A stretch of DNA of 64,000 nt from Enterococcus diestrammenae (GTDB lineage Bacteria > Bacillota > Bacilli > Lactobacillales > Enterococcaceae). The stretch's first letter is position 1; the number at the start of each line of letters is the position of its first letter. Location of the stretch: contig NZ_MAEI01000019.1 of assembly GCF_009933255.1 (NCBI RefSeq), forward strand, positions 1 through 64,000. The letters run 5' to 3'. The position numbers and the translations under genes were made by a program. This document shows, piece after piece, positions 1 to 9,182 of the stretch. A model generated the notes under the pieces. That model saw only the letters and a program-made list of their open reading frames with translations, did no database searches and was not told the DNA's origin.

Positions 1-6
1 TGAATT

Positions 7-108
7 ATGAAATTAGCTCAAGTAAAACGATTTATATTATTTTGTATTTTTCTTTTCTTTCTCGTCTGCTCTATGTTTACCTACCGCAATCATAAATATA
101 TTGGTTAA
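7..108 (+). CDS. possible 33-aa membrane peptide
   Basis: A short open frame starts with ATG directly after an in-frame TGA at the window edge and ends in TAA. The peptide has a basic N-terminus (MKLAQVKR) and one hydrophobic run rich in Phe and Leu, so it could be a single-span membrane peptide. The ribosome binding site would lie outside the window, so I cannot tell a real small gene from chance. Confidence 0.25.
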   Translation: MKLAQVKRFILFCIFLFFLVCSMFTYRNHKYIG

Positions 109-110
109 CT

Positions 111-157
111 AAAAAAGAGAACCTATCCATAAAAAGCATACAGCTTGGATAGGTTCC
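111..157 (-). terminator. rho-independent terminator of the lipoprotein gene
   Basis: A 10-bp stem (GAACCTATCC at 119-128 with GGATAGGTTC at 147-156) is followed on the minus strand by CTCTTTTTT. It lies 30 bp after the lipoprotein stop codon. Confidence 0.8.
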
Positions 158-186
158 CTTATATTAATATTCAATCTTCACGTTGG

Positions 187-1128
187 CTATTCCCATGATA
201 CCGCCACTTGTAAAGCACCCAAAGGATCTTGATGCGTCACACGGTAGACGATTTCATCTACTTGCCACACCACTTGGGCCCGTTGGTAACCACTACTACC
301 TAAATCCACGGTAATCTGCCCCAAAGTTTTCGGTACCGGTAAAAAGGCCTCTTCCAGATAATTTACCATCTTTTTGGCGGTAGCTACTGGGTCTTGCCCT
401 TCCGAATTTAATCCTCGAACAGTTAAGCTCCAATTTCCTTCCTGCCAATTTAGATAGGTGGAACCGGCCGCCCCTTGTTGGTGACCCGTGATTCCGTAAC
501 CTAAATCAACGGCTTGCCCACTATCATCTACAATGTAGTTAACAGCTGCCTGGGCTTCGGCATTGGACCCGTAGTCGCTAACTGAATAACTAGCAAAAGG
601 CGTTTCATTGTTTAACTGCCGATGATTCATGATCAATGCTTCGTCCATAGCATAGTACAAAACGTTGACTCGGTTGACTTCGACAGCACTGGCAATATTT
701 AAGGCTTTCCCATTTGGTGCTGTCACTGTAGGTAAGTGTAACTCGCTATGCATCGCCTTTAGCTCAGCTTGAGCATCAGCGGTGTTTTCCGTTGGTTCGG
801 TAGATGTTGGTGGCTCTGAGGATTCACTAGCCTGGGATGGTTCACTAGATTCGGTAGGCTGACTTGACTTTGTGAACGTAGATGGCTCACTTGCACTTGT
901 TTTGCCGCTAGAACTACTAGTAGATGGTTCGACTTCCGAACGACTACTATCCTCAGATCTTTCACTTTCGCTACTGCTTGATTCACTGCTTTCACTGGAA
1001 GAAATACTTGTGGTACTGGATGTGGCGCTTGATTTGCTAGTGCTACTAGTTTCCGTCTCCTCAGGCCCGCGACAAGCCACTAACATGCCCAGGCTCAGGA
1101 TTAACATTAAGCCAAACCCTTTTTTCAT
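187..1128 (-). CDS. Ser-rich lipoprotein, unknown function
   Basis: A 313-aa predicted surface lipoprotein. The N-terminus is a signal peptide ending in the lipobox LVAC, so Cys19 should be lipidated. Residues about 25-115 are a low-complexity Ser/Thr/Glu linker of the kind that spans the Gram-positive wall. The rest, about 200 residues, is a compact extracellular domain that I do not recognise with certainty; it contains one Trp-rich stretch (YLNWQEGNWSL). GGAGGAG lies just upstream of the ATG, supporting this start. It is transcribed alone, with its own terminator downstream. Function is unassigned. Confidence 0.85.
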   Translation of the reverse strand: MKKGFGLMLILSLGMLVACRGPEETETSSTSKSSATSSTTSISSSESSESSSSESERSEDSSRSEVEPSTSSSSGKTSASEPSTFTKSSQPTESSEPSQASESSEPPTSTEPTENTADAQAELKAMHSELHLPTVTAPNGKALNIASAVEVNRVNVLYYAMDEALIMNHRQLNNETPFASYSVSDYGSNAEAQAAVNYIVDDSGQAVDLGYGITGHQQGAAGSTYLNWQEGNWSLTVRGLNSEGQDPVATAKKMVNYLEEAFLPVPKTLGQITVDLGSSGYQRAQVVWQVDEIVYRVTHQDPLGALQVAVSWE

Positions 1129-1170
1129 TATTGCTCCTCCGTTCTGTTGTGGGCTCGCAATCTACTAACG

Positions 1171-1176
1171 ATTATA
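1171..1176 (-). promoter_or_regulatory. -10 element of the lipoprotein gene
   Basis: TATAAT on the minus strand, 43 bp upstream of the ATG. A hexamer 17 bp further up (TTATTA) is a weak -35. The rest of the 359-bp gap between the two divergent genes (1129-1487) is AT-rich; I see no further feature in it except the ribosome binding site of the plus-strand gene. Confidence 0.4.
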
Positions 1177-1487
1177 TAACAAGATATATCGATTAATAAT
1201 TTAATTACTAACAATAAGTTTTGCGGAATTATCATTTGGCTGATTGGATGACTACTATGATAGAAAGCTTATCTTTTAATAAAATTATACTTCCTTTTTC
1301 TAAGAAGCCGAAATATTTAGCTTCAAATCATACCCTATGATGCGATTTAAAGAAAATAATAAAAAACACTAAGGGTAGAATGATAGCTAGAGAAATTTCA
1401 TAGATTTTTAAAGGAAAATCATCTTTATTGGCGTAGCTTCTATTGTGAAGGTAAAAAATCCAAACTTTTAGAGGAGACTTTTTTATC

Positions 1488-1937
1488 ATGAAACTGATTG
1501 TGACTATGAATCAAATTGGCTATTTTAAACCCGAAACAACAGCTCGGCGTTTGAAGGATTATTATTATCAAAAGGAGGGTAATCCGGTGGTTTTTCTTGG
1601 ATACCTCCGTCTGATTCGCTTGCTTTCAGAGCTGACAGAACGGGTTGCCCCATTACGTTCTGAGCTCTACAGTATAGAAGTACGTGAAATATTTCTAAAC
1701 ACCGACTGGGAACAACAGCCGTATTTAGTCTTATTTTTACAAGAATTTCGTGAATTTTTCACCGAATCAGAATGGCATAATCTTCGGCAACGGTATCAAC
1801 GCCTTTTTCCATTTTTAGAAGAGTTTGTGGCAAGATTATGGTTGGATTACGTTCATTTAGTGACTTTAGCTTCGATTGATTGGTGCGCTGTGCCAGATGT
1901 TCTTCCCTATAATACCTCTATCAGACGTAGTCCATAA
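1488..1937 (+). CDS. hypothetical protein, 149 aa
   Basis: GAGGAGA sits 10-12 bases upstream of the ATG, so this start is well supported. The product is a soluble, aromatic and Arg/Glu-rich protein with no signal peptide or membrane segment, probably mostly helical (for example the LFLQEFREFF and LRQRYQRLFPFLEEF stretches). I do not recognise a family. It stands alone between the lipoprotein and the convergent WxL operon and shares a bidirectional terminator with the latter. A second possible start at codon 7 (MNQIG) is too far from the ribosome binding site. Confidence 0.65.
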   Translation: MKLIVTMNQIGYFKPETTARRLKDYYYQKEGNPVVFLGYLRLIRLLSELTERVAPLRSELYSIEVREIFLNTDWEQQPYLVLFLQEFREFFTESEWHNLRQRYQRLFPFLEEFVARLWLDYVHLVTLASIDWCAVPDVLPYNTSIRRSP

Positions 1938-1967
1938 CTGTCGATACACCGCAGCTTTAAGCTGTAA

Positions 1968-2000
1968 AAAAGCCAATTCCTTCAAATGGAATCGGCTTTT
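1968..2000. terminator. bidirectional terminator
   Basis: AAAAGCCAATTCC (1968-1980) pairs with GGAATCGGCTTTT (1988-2000), with one mismatch. It has A and T tracts on both sides, between the convergent hypothetical gene and the WxL operon. Confidence 0.75.
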
Positions 2001-2007
2001 GCATGGA

Positions 2008-4569
2008 TTAATTATTGGAAATTTCATCTGACTTCGGCAAATCAGATAACGTCCAAGTCAAAGTACTTTGATAAGTTCCCAGATTAGTGATGGAATCTGC
2101 AATTTCTAAGGTACTGCTGTTTTCTTCATCCGTTAAGATATTAAAAGTTTCATTTGTAGTTTCTTGATCGTTTCTGGGATGGTTCAAGCGGTCACCTGTT
2201 TGAAGTTCACCGGATTTAATCTTCAATGAAATGACTTGGTCTTGATCGATATCCTGTTGTACTTTCAAGTTGAGGATTGCATCAACTGAGTCATTCTCCC
2301 CTTCTCTACTAAACGGTGTCATTGTAACTTTTAAGCTCCAATTTCCACCTTCACCACCATTTCTTGAGTCAGTAATCTTGATAAGACCATCCTGATTTGC
2401 CTCAGAACTACTACCAGTCTTCACCTTGAAATTTTGGATATGGTTGATACTGCCATTTCCAACAGTCCCGAGTTTGAAGGTACCAAAGTTCAAATTTGGT
2501 ACAGCATCAAGGCTTAAGATTCCCTGTACAACAATCGTAAACTCTGATGTGGTAGATTGACCATTCTTATCAGTGACAGTACCGGTTATTGTGTAGGTTC
2601 CCGGCTCCCAACCTGTGGTATCAACAGTAAACGGAATATCTTTTTGTGGTGCTAAACCTGTTAGACTGCTACTAGCATCCCCTTGAGATTCATCAGCCAT
2701 TACATTTACTGGCAATTCTTTAGTGGGGTCTACTTGGTCTTTTCGCGTAAACTCTACGGTATACTCGTTCTGGTCTCCGTAAATATTCAAGGTGTTTTGA
2801 GCCTTATTTTCGCTAGACATTACTTTATCGTCAGTGAAGGTCAGCTTCAAAGTGGTTTCATTAAAATCCGGTAAGTTTTCTGCGTCGAAAATACTTCCGA
2901 AAGCTTTTTCTTTAGTAATAGGAAGTTTCAAAGTAATATCCACCCCGGCGATTAAACTACCCCAAAATGATTCAACCAATGAATTGGAATTTTCCAGTGT
3001 AATACTGCCATTTGGAACTAACATAGTCCCAGCAAAAGGAAAATCCACTTTACCAATGCCTAGACTCAAGGTATTAGTAACATTTGGGAAATTATGGATA
3101 ATATGACTTCCCATTGTTTTATAAAAATCTGCTGGAAACTCATGTCCACTTTTATCGACAAAGGTCATATTACCATAATCAAAAGACCATCTTAGCTCTG
3201 TCCAATCATTCCAATTAAAGATAATAAAAGGAAGTGTCTTTTTTGAATAACTATTTCTATCTACGTTATCCAATTGAATTTTCATTGAATTATTTCCAGA
3301 AAAGTCTGATACTCCAAGTGTCTTTTTAGATAAATCAAATATTGCTACAGCATTTTCTTTGCTACCAGCAATTACCGGCACCTCTACTTGAAGCTCGCTA
3401 ATATCATTATCAAGTCTCACATATTTTGCTGCTTTAATCGATGAATCAACGCTACCATTACCCACAGCGGGTCTGTCGTCAGTGAAAGATTTGTAAAAAT
3501 TGCTTACCGTTTGCAATTGGGTTTTACTGCGGCTGAAGTATGTTTTTGCATCATAAAGTTCATTATTAGATTGAACCCCTAAGTTATTACGAAAATCGAG
3601 GATATCACCAATTTTATTTTGAACTGGTGTACGATCTTCTGCAGATTTAGTGTTATTAGCATCATAAGTTGTTGCAGGTATTGTACTTGATGCATCCTCA
3701 AATAGAAATCCTTGCTCTGCTTCAAAATTTTTCAAGGCGGTCAAGGACATTTTAGACTGAGTATTATTTTCTCCATAAGTGCTGCCAATCAATCCTAATG
3801 GTGCTGTTTTTATTGCGCTATCAGCTGTATAAGTATATGAAAATGGGTATCGCCAACTTGTTGGATCTGGATCCTCAGCAGTTGTTCGGTAGTAAGTTGC
3901 TGAATCAAAGTTTAAATCTAGAGAATCTGCAGCATAAGTACCATCATAGTTTGGAGCTGGCGATCGTTGACCAGTAAAATAGATTGTTCTCCCAGCAAAC
4001 GCCGTAAAATGAGTCCCAATTCCTAATGGGTACGTGTCTACAACACTGTCTCGGAAATAATTCACACTCCCCACATCAACTTGTGGGCCTGGGCTTATCG
4101 TTGGATCGTAACTTTCGGAAAGGTGTGGGTTCGAATCATCCAATTTAGTGGTTTTACTATCCTTTTCAGCAGATGATTGTGTGGTAGCCTCTTCCGTTGA
4201 TTCATGGGTGCTGGATTCGGTGATGAGTTCACTGGTGGATTCAGCAGTATCGCTAGATTCAGTCATTTCACTAGAATCTGTGGTCGTCGTCTCACTAACA
4301 CTTGAACTAGTCACCGCTTCACTACTACTTGTGGTAGGTTCACTTGAACTTGTGGTCTCGCTAGTTCCTTCACCGCTAGCAGTGGTACTATCTACGGTCA
4401 TTTCACTAGTCGTAGTTCCTTCTGCGGTTTCTTGCGTCGATCCTTGGGTATTCTCACTGGTAGCGACAGTTTGATCTTCTGTGGAAGCCAATGTCGTAGC
4501 AGCGGTAGCAGTAAGTGGATTCAGTAGCAGTAAGAAACCACAAGCACCCGTCAATGTTTTTTTAAACAT
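2008..4569 (-). CDS. large WxL-domain surface protein
   Basis: 853-aa secreted protein. A signal peptide is followed by about 100 residues of Ser/Thr/Glu repeats, then a large adhesin-like region. Its middle (around FAGTMLVPNGSITL...GSLIAG) resembles a choice-of-anchor A / ice-binding-like fold, followed by an Ig-like segment (GTYTITGTVTDKNG). The C-terminal ~170 residues are a WxL domain with the two signature motifs NWSL and WTLSDLP; WxL domains bind peptidoglycan non-covalently. AGGAGG on the minus strand is 8 nt from the ATG at 4569 but only 2 nt from the upstream ATG at 4575, so I use 4569 (MFKKTL). It is the last gene of the operon and overlaps the small LPXTG gene by 8 bp. The mature ligand is unknown. 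Confidence 0.9.
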   Translation of the reverse strand: MFKKTLTGACGFLLLLNPLTATAATTLASTEDQTVATSENTQGSTQETAEGTTTSEMTVDSTTASGEGTSETTSSSEPTTSSSEAVTSSSVSETTTTDSSEMTESSDTAESTSELITESSTHESTEEATTQSSAEKDSKTTKLDDSNPHLSESYDPTISPGPQVDVGSVNYFRDSVVDTYPLGIGTHFTAFAGRTIYFTGQRSPAPNYDGTYAADSLDLNFDSATYYRTTAEDPDPTSWRYPFSYTYTADSAIKTAPLGLIGSTYGENNTQSKMSLTALKNFEAEQGFLFEDASSTIPATTYDANNTKSAEDRTPVQNKIGDILDFRNNLGVQSNNELYDAKTYFSRSKTQLQTVSNFYKSFTDDRPAVGNGSVDSSIKAAKYVRLDNDISELQVEVPVIAGSKENAVAIFDLSKKTLGVSDFSGNNSMKIQLDNVDRNSYSKKTLPFIIFNWNDWTELRWSFDYGNMTFVDKSGHEFPADFYKTMGSHIIHNFPNVTNTLSLGIGKVDFPFAGTMLVPNGSITLENSNSLVESFWGSLIAGVDITLKLPITKEKAFGSIFDAENLPDFNETTLKLTFTDDKVMSSENKAQNTLNIYGDQNEYTVEFTRKDQVDPTKELPVNVMADESQGDASSSLTGLAPQKDIPFTVDTTGWEPGTYTITGTVTDKNGQSTTSEFTIVVQGILSLDAVPNLNFGTFKLGTVGNGSINHIQNFKVKTGSSSEANQDGLIKITDSRNGGEGGNWSLKVTMTPFSREGENDSVDAILNLKVQQDIDQDQVISLKIKSGELQTGDRLNHPRNDQETTNETFNILTDEENSSTLEIADSITNLGTYQSTLTWTLSDLPKSDEISNN

Positions 4570-4990
4570 CAGCATTTCCTCCTAAAGATGTTTGATTTGT
4601 GATTTGCTTTTTTAAAAGAGTCAATAACAGTGCCAACATAGTTAACTCAAGCCCAATCACTAAAAGCCAAAAATTTGTAGCCGAGCCGGTTTTAGGAAAA
4701 ACCTTTTCGGCAGTTGACCAAAGATTGCCAACTATTCCTTGGGATTTACCTTTGGCTTCGATATTTTGTGACGTATCTTTTGCAAAATGTTCGACTGGTG
4801 CTGACGGTAATACTACATTTCCCACTGGTAACTGACTAGGTGGTGCGACGGGGTCAGCAACTATTGGTCCACCAATGATAGTCACTTCGGCAGTGCTGGT
4901 TTTCGTATCCGCATTTGTCACGGTTGGTGCTAAAATCAAAAATAGCAAAGTAATCACAAAGCAGACCTTGAAGAGCTGCATTTTTTTCAT
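4562..4990 (-). CDS. small LPXTG-type wall-anchored protein of WxL operon
   Basis: About 142 aa. A signal peptide is followed by a short Pro/Val-rich region, then a sorting signal FPKTG, a hydrophobic span and a KKQ-type charged tail. This is a sortase substrate with Phe in place of the usual Leu. Small proteins of this type are regular members of WxL loci and probably anchor the WxL/DUF916 complex to the wall. The longest frame begins at a GTG (4999) that abuts the upstream TGA; I prefer the ATG at 4990 because it gives a normal signal peptide, though the ribosome binding site is weak and coupling with the upstream gene is likely. Confidence 0.85.
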   Translation of the reverse strand: MKKMQLFKVCFVITLLFLILAPTVTNADTKTSTAEVTIIGGPIVADPVAPPSQLPVGNVVLPSAPVEHFAKDTSQNIEAKGKSQGIVGNLWSTAEKVFPKTGSATNFWLLVIGLELTMLALLLTLLKKQITNQTSLGGNADV

Positions 4991-4999
4991 ATGAATCAC

Positions 5000-6025
5000 T
5001 CATTTCTCTTCTTCATCTGATTTGCGTTTTCGTCGGCCCAAAATAAAGGCCACAATCAATAAAATCAATAACAATAACACAGCGATCAAAATATACAACC
5101 ATGTGTAATCAGGTTCAGGTAAGCCTACTGCCTGCTGGTTAATCTTTTCTGCCTCTTGATTGACTATAGTGAAATCTTCCTCAAATTTCCATACTTTTTT
5201 ACCCGAAGTGGCTACCATACTCAAGTGGTAATCTCCCGCTTCGATAGGATCGTTTTTCCAATCAATAGCGAAATCATAGTTAGAATTTGGCGCCATTTCC
5301 TGAGCGTCTTTTTTAGTTTCTTTTAAGACTTGTTTACTACCTTGCTTGGAAATTTTTGCATCTACTGTCATCTCGCCAAACGCTTGGGGTTGGATGTTTT
5401 GCAAATTGGCAAAAATAGCTGTATGGCCATTATCCAAACCAGGCTTGATTGCGTTTAATTTGAGTTCTGGCGATACTGCCGTTTCAGTATCCTCTATCAG
5501 ACTAATACCCATTACCATGGCGTAACGGTTTTGGATACTGATGGATTGGTCACTAGCTTCAGTATCGTCAGCAGCTTTTAAGGCGTAAAACCCACCTAAA
5601 ATCGTCCCAGAGAAAGGTTCTTTTGGCACGGTTAGCTGGAAGGTGACATCTTTCGTTTCGTTTGCCTTCAGCTTGACGGTTTGCGGTTTGGAAAAAAGTT
5701 CGGAAATTGTATATTGAGCTGATGAATCTTTCGGAAAATCGTAATCTGAATACTCGATGACACCACCTTTATTAGTAAACGCCGGGTTTGGCGAAACGCT
5801 TAATTCCAGTGGCACGTCTTCCAAATTTGTAAAGCGGATGCTCAACTCTTGTTGGCTGTCAGGAGTCACCTTCAAATTAAAGAAACTACTATTGTCTAGT
5901 TGATTGTCCGGGAGCAATGCCTCCATGGTAAAACCTGCACCATTTTCTGCTGCTAGGGCGGAGTTACCACCAGCAAACGCTACAAAAATCAACAGGAATC
6001 CAATAATTAGGGGGATTTTTTTCAT
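5000..6025 (-). CDS. DUF916/DUF3324 membrane protein (WxL partner)
   Basis: 341 aa. Order: signal peptide, DUF916 (the WxL peptidoglycan-binding domain, near LLPDNQLDNSSFFNLKV), DUF3324 (the WxL host-binding domain), one transmembrane helix near the C-terminus (WLYILIAVLLLLILLIVAFIL), then a basic-acidic tail RRKRKSDEEEK inside the cell. Such proteins tether WxL proteins at the membrane. AAGGAGAGATACATA precedes ATG 6025, so the longer frame to 6169, with an N-terminus lacking a signal, is wrong. It is a close paralogue of the divergent gene at 8086. Confidence 0.9.
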   Translation of the reverse strand: MKKIPLIIGFLLIFVAFAGGNSALAAENGAGFTMEALLPDNQLDNSSFFNLKVTPDSQQELSIRFTNLEDVPLELSVSPNPAFTNKGGVIEYSDYDFPKDSSAQYTISELFSKPQTVKLKANETKDVTFQLTVPKEPFSGTILGGFYALKAADDTEASDQSISIQNRYAMVMGISLIEDTETAVSPELKLNAIKPGLDNGHTAIFANLQNIQPQAFGEMTVDAKISKQGSKQVLKETKKDAQEMAPNSNYDFAIDWKNDPIEAGDYHLSMVATSGKKVWKFEEDFTIVNQEAEKINQQAVGLPEPDYTWLYILIAVLLLLILLIVAFILGRRKRKSDEEEK

Positions 6026-6126
6026 TATGTATCTCTCCTTATATGATGACTGACCAACAATAGCTCTTCCTCTGTTGGCAAAGAATCGAGCAGCAGATGC
6101 TCGATTCTTTGGACAAAGCGTTGATA

Positions 6127-6822
6127 TTATTTTGCTGCAGTAGTAGATGGTGTATTTGCCAAAGTCCAAGTTAGGTCGGCTTGGTACGTGCCGGCTTTAA
6201 TAGTAGGATTTTTGTCGATAGTTAAAGTTGTATCCTTTGTATCTGAACTAATGGTGTAAGTATTTTCTCCCATGCCTTCGGAAGCCTCTGCCGTTACCAC
6301 GCTAGATGCGTTTCCGGGTGTAACAGTAGTACTAGCAGCATCAGTTGTGACACCTTCTGCTTTTGGAGCATTCACAGTCAAAGTAACTCCTGACAATATA
6401 TTTGTTGAACCAGATGTAAAATTGCCTAATCCAACACTCAGTTTCCAGCCAGTACCACTACCTCGGAAATCAGAAACACGAATTATACCTTTGTTATTTC
6501 TATCATTAGAAGCTTCACCAGTTAAATCTCCACTTGCATAAGTTAATGTTATGCCATTTGTCGCAATATCTTTTACAGAAGCTGTCCCAAAATTCATATC
6601 TGGTACAGCATCCAGTGTTAAATCTCCAGGTGTAACTTCAAATTTAGCTGTCGAATTTGCCTTACCTGTCGTCGTTTCAGTATCTCCAGTTGCCACTCTC
6701 CCATCTCCAACAACATCACCGGTTTTCAAATTTGTTGTTGCCGCTTGTACGTTACCCACACCCACCATTAGGGTCATCAATGCTGCTGCAGATAACGAGA
6801 GTGTTTTAATTGTATTTTTCAT
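6127..6822 (-). CDS. WxL-domain surface protein
   Basis: 231 aa. Signal peptide (cleavage after VQA), a short Thr-rich segment, then a WxL domain making up most of the protein, with motifs GWKLSV and WTLANTP near the ends. AAGGAGG lies 8 nt upstream of the ATG. It overlaps the upstream DUF916 gene by 17 bp, so translation is probably coupled. Being almost only a WxL domain, it is likely a core wall-binding subunit rather than the adhesive part. No terminator separates it from the next gene. Confidence 0.92.
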   Translation of the reverse strand: MKNTIKTLSLSAAALMTLMVGVGNVQAATTNLKTGDVVGDGRVATGDTETTTGKANSTAKFEVTPGDLTLDAVPDMNFGTASVKDIATNGITLTYASGDLTGEASNDRNNKGIIRVSDFRGSGTGWKLSVGLGNFTSGSTNILSGVTLTVNAPKAEGVTTDAASTTVTPGNASSVVTAEASEGMGENTYTISSDTKDTTLTIDKNPTIKAGTYQADLTWTLANTPSTTAAK

Positions 6823-7846
6823 CTTTTTTTCCTCCTTGCATTCTTTCAGCGTCTTCCGTGTTAGCGGTCGGCTTTTTTGAATGCTTATGTCTTTTATTTT
6901 GATATATTGCTACTGTGATAACCAAAACTAATACCACAGTCAACCCGATGGCGATGATAATCAGCCGTCGGAGGGTTGCATCTTTTAGGGTTGGTACTTG
7001 TTTGTTAATTACTCTGGCCTGCTTTTTAGTAATCGTAAAATTTTGATTCACTTTTACTTGATTATCGCCAGAACCTAAGACACCAGTAATCGTATACCGA
7101 CCATTTTCTAAGGCTTGTCCAGCTAAAGAAATAGGGTAGACAAACTTACCATTTGGCACAAAATCTAACTGACTCAGGTCTACTTGCCAAGTTTTCTTCA
7201 CCAGACCGAAGAATTTTTCATGTGTGATTGACAACTGTACATCTTGATCTAACAGGTACTTTGCTTGGGGGTTAACAATGGTTATACCCAAAGCCGGTAA
7301 GTCATTTGCAAGTTGACCTGTAAGCTTGGTGACGGCGAGATTTTCTGATATTGCTGCTTTTCCCACCAGTGTTACTGGTAACATGTAGGCTGCTTCTTCA
7401 TCTTTTGTGATTAAAACAGCACCAGCCACTTCCCCTTGGGTTACTTGTTGAAAATCTAGTGATAGGGTGATGTCTTGCGTTTCGCCGGCAGCTAGCGTGA
7501 GATTTTGTGGTGGAATCAGGTCCCCGAAGTTTAATGGTAGCTTTCCAGCAAATTTCTTTTTCGGCTGATAGTCAATTTCCCCGGTAGCATCCATCGTCGC
7601 TTGCGCTCCTTGAAGGACTACCGTAACTTGTTGATTAGTAAAGTTGGTCACCGATAGTTGTAACTGATGTTTTTTTCCATCTAATGGAAGAACGAGCTCA
7701 GCAGTTGTTACCCTTTGCCCATCCACCGTCAAAGGGGTAATTGTTATCTCATTTTCTTCACCGTAAACAGGATTACAAAAAATAACTAAACTAAATAACA
7801 ATAAAAAACTGAAAAATAGGGAAATCCATTTTATTCTTTTGCTCAC
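6806..7846 (-). CDS. DUF916/DUF3324 membrane protein, first gene of WxL operon
   Basis: 346 aa from a GTG start. Signal peptide, DUF916, DUF3324, a C-terminal transmembrane helix (about LIIIAIGLTVVLVLVITVAIY) and an unusually long basic cytoplasmic tail. The longest open frame begins at ATG 7867, but a good promoter (TATAAT at 7870-7875) would start transcription at about 7863, downstream of that ATG. AAGGAAGG lies 5 nt before GTG 7846. It is more diverged from the two other DUF916 proteins here than they are from each other. Confidence 0.88.
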   Translation of the reverse strand: MSKRIKWISLFFSFLLLFSLVIFCNPVYGEENEITITPLTVDGQRVTTAELVLPLDGKKHQLQLSVTNFTNQQVTVVLQGAQATMDATGEIDYQPKKKFAGKLPLNFGDLIPPQNLTLAAGETQDITLSLDFQQVTQGEVAGAVLITKDEEAAYMLPVTLVGKAAISENLAVTKLTGQLANDLPALGITIVNPQAKYLLDQDVQLSITHEKFFGLVKKTWQVDLSQLDFVPNGKFVYPISLAGQALENGRYTITGVLGSGDNQVKVNQNFTITKKQARVINKQVPTLKDATLRRLIIIAIGLTVVLVLVITVAIYQNKRHKHSKKPTANTEDAERMQGGKKDEKYN

Positions 7847-7869
7847 TGCTACCTTCCTTTCGCCCATTC

Positions 7870-7897
7870 ATTATAGTAATTTTATTGACAATAGCAA
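7870..7897 (-). promoter_or_regulatory. promoter of the WxL operon
   Basis: -35 TTGCTA (7892-7897) and -10 TATAAT (7870-7875) on the minus strand with a 16-bp spacer. It fixes the first start codon of the operon at GTG 7846. Confidence 0.65.
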
Positions 7898-8045
7898 TAA
7901 ATATGTTTAGTTATTATTAGTTATTTAACGTATTTTTTTCGAATAATATTGGTAGCGTTATTATTTATCTTTTTTTTTTCAAAATAACAGGACTTTTTGA
8001 TAAAAATCAGATAAATTAAAAACTTGAGTAATTTTTAATAAAATT

Positions 8046-8054
8046 TGCTATACT
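8046..8054 (+). promoter_or_regulatory. extended -10 of the divergent DUF916 gene
   Basis: TGCTATACT, an extended -10 hexamer, 31 bp before the ATG at 8086. TTGAGT is a possible -35 at a long 19-bp distance. Confidence 0.5.
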
Positions 8055-8085
8055 GAGAAAAAAATTACACAGAGGCGGGTATAAA

Positions 8086-9048
8086 ATGAAAATGATTCGG
8101 AAAATTTCAATATTCATTTTTCTCCTAATTTTCTGCTTATGGACGATGTCTCCAATAGCCAATGCAGATAGTGCCGGTTACGGCGTGACCCCCTTATTAC
8201 CAGATAATCAACTTACTGCTGATTCATTTTTCAATTTATTAGTAAGTCCCGACACCAGCCAAGAGCTACACATCCAGCTAACCAATCAATCCAATCAGGA
8301 AAAGAGGCTGGAGTTAACCGTTTCTACCGCATCTACTACAAAACAAGGAACAATCGACTATACTACTACACCCAAACTTAACCAAGGTTCAGCACTCGAC
8401 GAATTACTGACCGTTCCCGATAAAGTAACACTGGCTGCCAACGAAACAAAGGTCATTTCACTGACATTAAAAATACCAGCAAAACCTTTTACCGGTATCC
8501 TTTTAGGGGCCATTACGATTCAAGAAGTCGATCAAATTACTGACTCACCTACCCTAAACAATCAGTTTGCCTACCAAATCGGAGTCATGCTACGTGAATC
8601 CAAAGACTTACCTGAACATGATGTCTCCTTAAACCAGCTAACAATAAACTCTAAGCAACAATTCCAACTAACCATCAAAAACAACGGGCGCCTCGCTTCC
8701 GGAAGACTGACTGGCAAGTGGTCAGGTAAAGGTCACCCCACCTTCAATCAAGAAATACAACTTGCTCCAAATACCACCATTTCCCTTCCTTTACCTTTCA
8801 AGGAAGAAGTAGTCGCGGGTAATGGCACACTGACTGTTACTTTAAAAATCGACAATCAAAGCTTTACTTATCAACAATCGCTTTATCTGCGAAAAACAGC
8901 TAACGGAATTCAATTGATTAAACTCCCCTTTCCTACGAGTATGATGGTGGCAATAATCTTAGGTATCTTTGCTATGGTTAGCATCGCTGTCTGGTACTGG
9001 CATAAAAAGTCTTCTAGCAAAAAAACAGCAAATACTGCTAATCGATGA
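8086..9048 (+). CDS. DUF916/DUF3324 membrane protein, divergent
   Basis: 320 aa. Signal peptide, DUF916 (LLPDNQLTADSFFNLLV, closely matching the paralogue at 5000-6025), DUF3324, one C-terminal transmembrane helix (MMVAIILGIFAMVSIAVWYW) and a short Lys/Ser-rich tail. GAGGCGGG lies 6 nt upstream of the ATG. It is transcribed away from the WxL operon and no intact WxL gene follows it; only an LPXTG sorting-signal remnant lies downstream. It is therefore probably left from a second, eroded WxL cluster, or serves the opposite operon in trans. Confidence 0.9.
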   Translation: MKMIRKISIFIFLLIFCLWTMSPIANADSAGYGVTPLLPDNQLTADSFFNLLVSPDTSQELHIQLTNQSNQEKRLELTVSTASTTKQGTIDYTTTPKLNQGSALDELLTVPDKVTLAANETKVISLTLKIPAKPFTGILLGAITIQEVDQITDSPTLNNQFAYQIGVMLRESKDLPEHDVSLNQLTINSKQQFQLTIKNNGRLASGRLTGKWSGKGHPTFNQEIQLAPNTTISLPLPFKEEVVAGNGTLTVTLKIDNQSFTYQQSLYLRKTANGIQLIKLPFPTSMMVAIILGIFAMVSIAVWYWHKKSSSKKTANTANR

Positions 9049-9145
9049 TGTGGGGCATGTTCACTGTTTTCTTCTTAATAGAAAAGCAAGTCTTTCGTGA
9101 GTGTTTTAGGATTAAAAACTAACTAATTACCAACAAGCAGACTAA

Positions 9146-9182
9146 CCAAAAAATCCTCTGAGTCGTCGTGTCTCAGAGGATT
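9146..9182 (-). terminator. terminator of the mprF transcript
   Basis: AATCCTCTGAG (9152-9162) pairs perfectly with CTCAGAGGATT (9172-9182). On the minus strand the stem is followed by TTTTTTGG. It lies about 140 bp beyond the mprF stop, past the LPXTG remnant. Confidence 0.75.

Noticed and set aside
4148..4474. 108-codon plus-strand frame
   Set aside because: Complement of the Ser/Thr-rich linker of the large WxL protein; the repetitive codons keep several frames open.
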